A DNA stretch of 64,000 nt from Planctomycetota bacterium (GTDB taxonomy: Bacteria; Planctomycetota; UBA1135; UBA2386). Where the stretch lies: NCBI GenBank assembly GCA_947444055.1, contig CANEYR010000010.1, forward strand, positions 17,102 through 81,101. The letters run 5' to 3'. This document shows, piece by piece, positions 61,818 to 64,000 of the stretch. Numbering within the stretch: position 1 is the stretch's first letter; each line of letters starts with the position of its first letter. Made by a program: the position numbers and the translations under genes. Under the pieces are notes generated by a model. It worked only from the letters and a program-made list of their open reading frames with translations. It was not told where the DNA came from and did no database searches.

Positions 61818-64000
61818 ATGATGCCTCGCCTCGCCTCGCCTCGCCTCGCCTTCGTATTCGTGGCTGAAGCACGGATGTAGTTGGCTGCTCTTGCTTGCGG
61901 GTTTGCGCGCACAAACCTGCGAAAGCACGACGGGTGCTGCCGGTGGAACCGAGGGTACGCAGTGCCAAGCGATTGTCTCGGCGACCGGCGAACCAATGGG
62001 CCCGTTGCTGGAGCAGGTGTCTCTGCCGCCATTCTGGGGAGAAGGCCTCATCCGCGCGGAAGTCGTTCTACCCCCAGGCGCTACCTCGACGCTCACCGAT
62101 GTGCAGACAGCCATGGGTCTGGTATCGGGCGGCGGGCTGGTGGCGGCGACAGGCGGTGAGTTTCGCCAGACGGTTGGCTTGCTGCGCACTTACGGCGTCG
62201 ATCGCGCGCACCCGTTCCTGCTGACGATCGGCTATCGCAGTTACGAAGTCGACGCCTGGCGAACGGCTGGCGACAAGGTTGGCACGGTCGACGATCCATT
62301 TGGTCCCGGTTGGCGGGCTTCGTGGGGGGATCTGCTGGAGGCACCGGTTGCGGGTCTCCAGGTGGCGCGCATCGACGAACAAGGTGTTCGTTGGTTGCAC
62401 GATCCGCTGAGCTCGTCGTCCGTCACCGTCTTTGACCCCACCGATCAGCCGATTGCGACAACCTGGTGGACGTACGAAGCGGAGGCCGGCACGCGGCTCT
62501 TGCTCGAACACCATCTTGTTGGCGGCCAGATTGTGCCCATTTGGTTTCGCGAGTGGCCAGATCGCACCCGGTGCGAGTACCGAACCGTGACCGGCAGCGG
62601 CAACGACGTCGTCACGAAGCGGTTCTACCGCGGCGCCTACGCCTCGCCCGACTGGCAAGTGGCGTTCACGTACGACAGCGGCACCGGCAAGTTGTCGAAG
62701 ATCACGGACGCGCGCGGCATCGAGCACGCCCTGACGTGGACGACGTTCGGCAGCACGCGTCGCGTGACCAAGCTGACTGCGCTAGCGCCGACCGCGTGGG
62801 CGACGGCCGCGATCGACACCCACTTTGAATACGCCACGACGGCGCCGTACCAACTTGTGCGCGTGCGCAAGCCGGCGCGCTCGTTCCTCGACGACCAAGA
62901 TCGCAATGGTGCCTACGACGCCGTCGAGGCGTTCAACCACGAAGTCATCACACACTTCACCTACGTCGGCGCCAGCAACCGCATCGAGCGTGTGTACGAC
63001 GAGTCGACTGGGCTGGCGCGCCAGATGCTCGAAGTCGCCTACGACGGCAATCCCACGTGGCGTGTTGCCACCATGACGGAAGGTGAGACGTCGACGTGGC
63101 CAGGCCAGGGGCCGCGGACGCAGACGATGACCTATCCACAAGCGAACCGAACGGTGTGGACGGATCCGCGTGGTGTGGTGCGTCAGTACGACTACGACCC
63201 CAACTTCGGCAGTTCGCCGCGGCAATGGCGGGTCACGCGCATCGAAGAGTTTGCTGGCGCCAACGACCCCCGTCCGAACTCTCCCATCTACCACTACCAC
63301 GCGTCGCTGGTCTGGCAGTTCACGTGGGCCTGCGGCTGTGGGCAATTGACCGGCATCACGATGCCGTCAGGTCTACAGCATGTGATGACCTACGACACGG
63401 AAGGTCGTGGGCTGACGACAAGCACCGGGGTGATCCCACTTGGGCAATCGACGGCGCAACAAGTGCGCACCTGGAGCTATCGCTCGTGGAATGACGCCGA
63501 CTATCGGTTGGCGTCACGCCTCTCGGGTTACGTGGACGCGCGCGGCAAGATCGGGGTCAACACGTTCACTCTGGACCCAACCTACGGGGGCTATCGCATT
63601 GACGGCGCCTTTGCGAACGTCGACCTGTTTTCCGTGCAAGAAGACAGCCAGGGCCGAGTGCTGTGGACTGAGGAAGCTGCGTTCCAGGTCGATGGCGGTT
63701 CTACCAGCCGGGCTCGCGTCGGCTATTCCTTTGGTTCGACGTCGTCGCCGAGCAACCAGTTGGTGACGCAGGTCACCACCTACGAAGCGAACGGCACGAC
63801 CTCGTATTCGACGCGTTCGTTCACCTACACAGGCCTCGGCTGGCTTGCGACGTTGGTCGACGAGAAGGGGCGGACCGCGACGTTTGCGTACGATGCGATC
63901 GGCCAACTGACGGCGGTGACACTGCCGACGACGAGCAGCGGCCGCGGCTCGGCGAGCTACGGCGGCACCTTCACGTTCCAATACGATCGCCGCAGCACCG
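61818..64000 (+). CDS. Secreted RHS/YD-repeat protein, 5' part; start out of frame across a pentanucleotide repeat
   Basis: Coding in the frame of 61822 runs to the window's right edge (about 726 residues, no stop). It begins with signal-peptide-like residues (WLKHGCSWLLLLAGLRAQT) and goes on to YD-type repeats, for example FTYDSGTGKLSKITDARG, VMTYDTEGRG and FAYDAIGQLTAVTLP. RHS/YD proteins form a shell around a C-terminal toxin or adhesin; that part lies beyond the window. No ATG or GTG lies in this frame before the signal. An ATGATG at 61818 with a good Shine-Dalgarno (AAGGA) is in another frame and hits TAG at 61878 after 20 codons. The (GCCTC)n repeat sits between, and one more unit (or two fewer) would join the two frames. 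Confidence 0.75.
61823..61850. repeat. Pentanucleotide repeat (GCCTC)5.6 at the start of the RHS gene
   Basis: GCCTC is repeated 5.6 times between the ATGATG at 61818 and the signal-peptide coding region. The unit is five bases, so each gain or loss shifts the frame. This is the arrangement of slippage-driven phase-variable contingency loci. In the sequence given the start is OFF for the RHS frame. A sequencing or assembly error in the repeat is possible. Confidence 0.9.

Noticed and set aside
61818..61880. A short 20-codon peptide at 61818-61880
   Set aside because: It is made mostly of the pentanucleotide repeat and ends inside the RHS signal-peptide region. It is the OFF-frame start of the RHS gene, not an independent gene.
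61818..64000. RHS gene as a dead pseudogene from frameshift
   Set aside because: Apart from the repeat, the reading frame is intact for more than 2 kb and the break is exactly in a slippage-prone repeat. A switchable state is the better explanation, though a dead start cannot be excluded.

Overview
This is a high-GC bacterial chromosome segment from a diderm. An LptF/LptG pair, an LPS-kinase-like protein, an outer-membrane beta-barrel protein and many signal-peptide or lipoprotein precursors all point to an outer membrane. A Planctomycetota-type organism is my best guess, from the many secreted or anchored proteins of unknown function, the membrane pyrophosphatase, the FHA proteins and the GC-rich coding style. 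That is an inference and not proven by any marker here. TGA, TAG and TAA all act as stops, so the code is standard. Most neighbouring same-strand genes overlap by ATGA or GTGA, which marks tight operons.

Layout. 1-6.75 kb (minus): end of a thioredoxin-fold protein, rsfS, a K+-dependent membrane pyrophosphatase, a DedA protein and a three-gene ABC-type membrane operon. 6.8-10.2 kb: an FHA protein, then an AAA/DUF4143 ATPase gene bracketed by two 50-bp direct repeats, then an unknown gene. 10.2-16.1 kb (minus): a secreted beta-lactamase-fold protein with tandem repeats, and three overlapping GT4 glycosyltransferases. 16.1-20.7 kb (plus): an anchored protein, an HD phosphohydrolase, a beta-barrel protein and a lipoprotein with a heavy-metal-associated (HMA) domain. 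In that domain both metal-binding Cys positions are in-frame TGA codons, so it reads as a twin-selenocysteine protein. 20.7-36 kb: exonuclease, aminotransferase, tRNA-Leu, PLP decarboxylase, SirB1-like and ceramidase-like proteins, an S2P-xseB-xseA operon, lipB, thioredoxin, GT2, and an Mrp ATPase with a small CxxC partner. 36-43 kb: an anchored protein, a sigma-70 factor, a nitrilase-family amidase, an HU-like protein, a MinD/FlhG-like ATPase, a three-gene membrane cluster and tRNA-Ala. 43.4-49 kb (plus): thiolase, 3-hydroxyacyl-CoA dehydrogenase and two acyl-CoA dehydrogenase-like genes around an SppA-type protease, which together form a short-chain acyl-CoA module. 49-54.8 kb: a double-kinase protein facing lptF-lptG, then secreted and GNAT proteins. 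54.9-60.5 kb (minus): mutS, a cysteine desulfurase and an FHA-GAF-AAA-Fis regulator whose ATPase motifs are degenerate. 60.8-64 kb: a DUF1444 protein, then the start of a large secreted RHS/YD-repeat protein. Its start codon is separated from its signal peptide by a pentanucleotide repeat that is currently out of frame, so it looks like a phase-variable locus caught OFF.

The most notable items are (1) the UxxU HMA lipoprotein at 20187-20666, (2) the phase-variable RHS start at 61818, (3) the repeat-flanked ATPase module at 7627-9340, and (4) the Mrp ATPase lacking its CxxC next to a small CxxC protein. All start sites, family names and functions were read from the sequence alone. No database search was run.
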